A DNA stretch of 12,960 bases from Actinosomnolentus pattersoniae (SeqCode) (GTDB lineage: Bacteria > Actinomycetota > UBA4738), in NCBI GenBank assembly GCA_013817655.1, contig JACDCJ010000029.1, forward strand, positions 1-12,960, read 5' to 3'. The position numbers and the translations under genes are program-made. The notes below the pieces were generated by a model, which was not told the DNA's origin, made no database searches, and saw only the letters and a program-made list of their open reading frames with translations. Of this stretch, positions 12,768 to 12,960 are shown in pieces; positions within the stretch are counted from its first letter, which is position 1; every line of letters begins with the position of its first letter.

Positions 12768-12960
12768 ATGGAGTGGCTGCACCGCGCACGCTGCAAGGAC
12801 GAGGATCCCGAGCTCTTCTTTCCCATCGGAACCAGTGGTCCGGCCGCCGTTCAGATCGAGGCGGCGAAGTCCATCTGCATGCAATGTCCGGTCAGATCCG
12901 AATGCCTCGAGTGGGCGATGGCTACGGGTCAGGAGGCCGGCGTGTGGGGCGGTCTCTCCG
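12768..12960 (+). CDS. WhiB-family iron-sulfur transcription regulator (partial, cut by the right edge)
   Basis: The first 64 codons are present. Cys9, Cys37, Cys40 and Cys46 (pattern C-x27-C-x2-C-x5-C) are the four ligands of the redox-sensitive [4Fe-4S] cluster, and GVWGGLS (58-64) is the conserved turn after them. The basic C-terminal DNA-contact segment lies beyond the edge. Such proteins bind the primary sigma factor and adjust transcription in response to nitric oxide, oxygen or redox state. The short N-terminus before Cys9 fits the WhiB1/WblE type better than longer types, but subtype cannot be fixed from this part. The ATG has no ribosome site and sits nine bases after TATACT, so the message is probably almost leaderless. 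It follows the anti-sigma/sigma/lipid-kinase operon, with the divergent phosphodiesterase gene between. Confidence 0.95.
   Translation, partial: MEWLHRARCKDEDPELFFPIGTSGPAAVQIEAAKSICMQCPVRSECLEWAMATGQEAGVWGGLS

Noticed and set aside
12714..12884. Upstream extension of the phosphodiesterase frame
   Set aside because: It would run antisense through whiB and the shared promoter, and the TTG at 12713 has a well-placed GGGAGG.

Overview
The window is 12,960 bases of very GC-rich bacterial DNA. It most likely comes from an actinobacterium. The strongest marker is the WhiB-family iron-sulfur regulator cut by the right edge, since WhiB proteins are essentially confined to Actinomycetota and their phages. 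A UsfX/RsbW-type anti-sigma factor next to a SigF/SigB-type sigma factor, and several starts that look leaderless, fit the same group. I cannot place the genus. Genes fill almost the whole window and no gene-free stretch exceeds 100 bases.

Left part (1-3347). Three minus-strand genes run toward the left edge: a conserved 161-residue protein of unknown function, a family-5 uracil-DNA glycosylase (UdgB), and the membrane half of an MsbA-type ABC exporter cut by the edge. A plus-strand gene for a receiver domain fused to a histidine kinase diverges from them. The two transcription units appear to share one symmetric -10 element at 2190-2196.

Middle part (3360-9278). A tight four-gene minus-strand operon encodes a CitE/malyl-CoA-lyase-like enzyme, an acyl-CoA dehydrogenase, a DinB/mycothiol-maleylpyruvate-isomerase-like protein and a MaoC hydratase-like protein. 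The set suggests catabolism of a short branched or dicarboxylic acyl-CoA by dehydrogenation, hydration and retro-Claisen cleavage. A secreted lipoprotein with an exact seven-repeat beta-propeller diverges from this operon. It converges on a class III (GABA-type) aminotransferase, with two short hairpins in the gap.

Right part (9374-12960). A 138-residue protein of unknown function diverges from an rsbW-like / sigF-like / diacylglycerol-kinase-like operon. The anti-sigma protein has lost the usual ATP-binding residues. The full-length sigma factor can only begin at a CTG codon overlapping the anti-sigma stop, behind a perfect AGGAGG. The lipid kinase gene overlaps tail to tail with a glycerophosphodiester phosphodiesterase gene. 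That gene in turn shares a palindromic -10 (AGTATACT) with the divergent whiB gene. The order anti-sigma, sigma, lipid kinase, WhiB resembles, from memory, the Streptomyces sigH-wblE neighbourhood.

The most notable signals are regulatory: the apparent CTG start of sigF, two shared symmetric divergent promoters, and five genes whose -10 hexamers lie only 6 to 9 bases before the start codon. I saw no RNA genes, insertion sequences, CRISPR arrays or clear signs of recent gene transfer.
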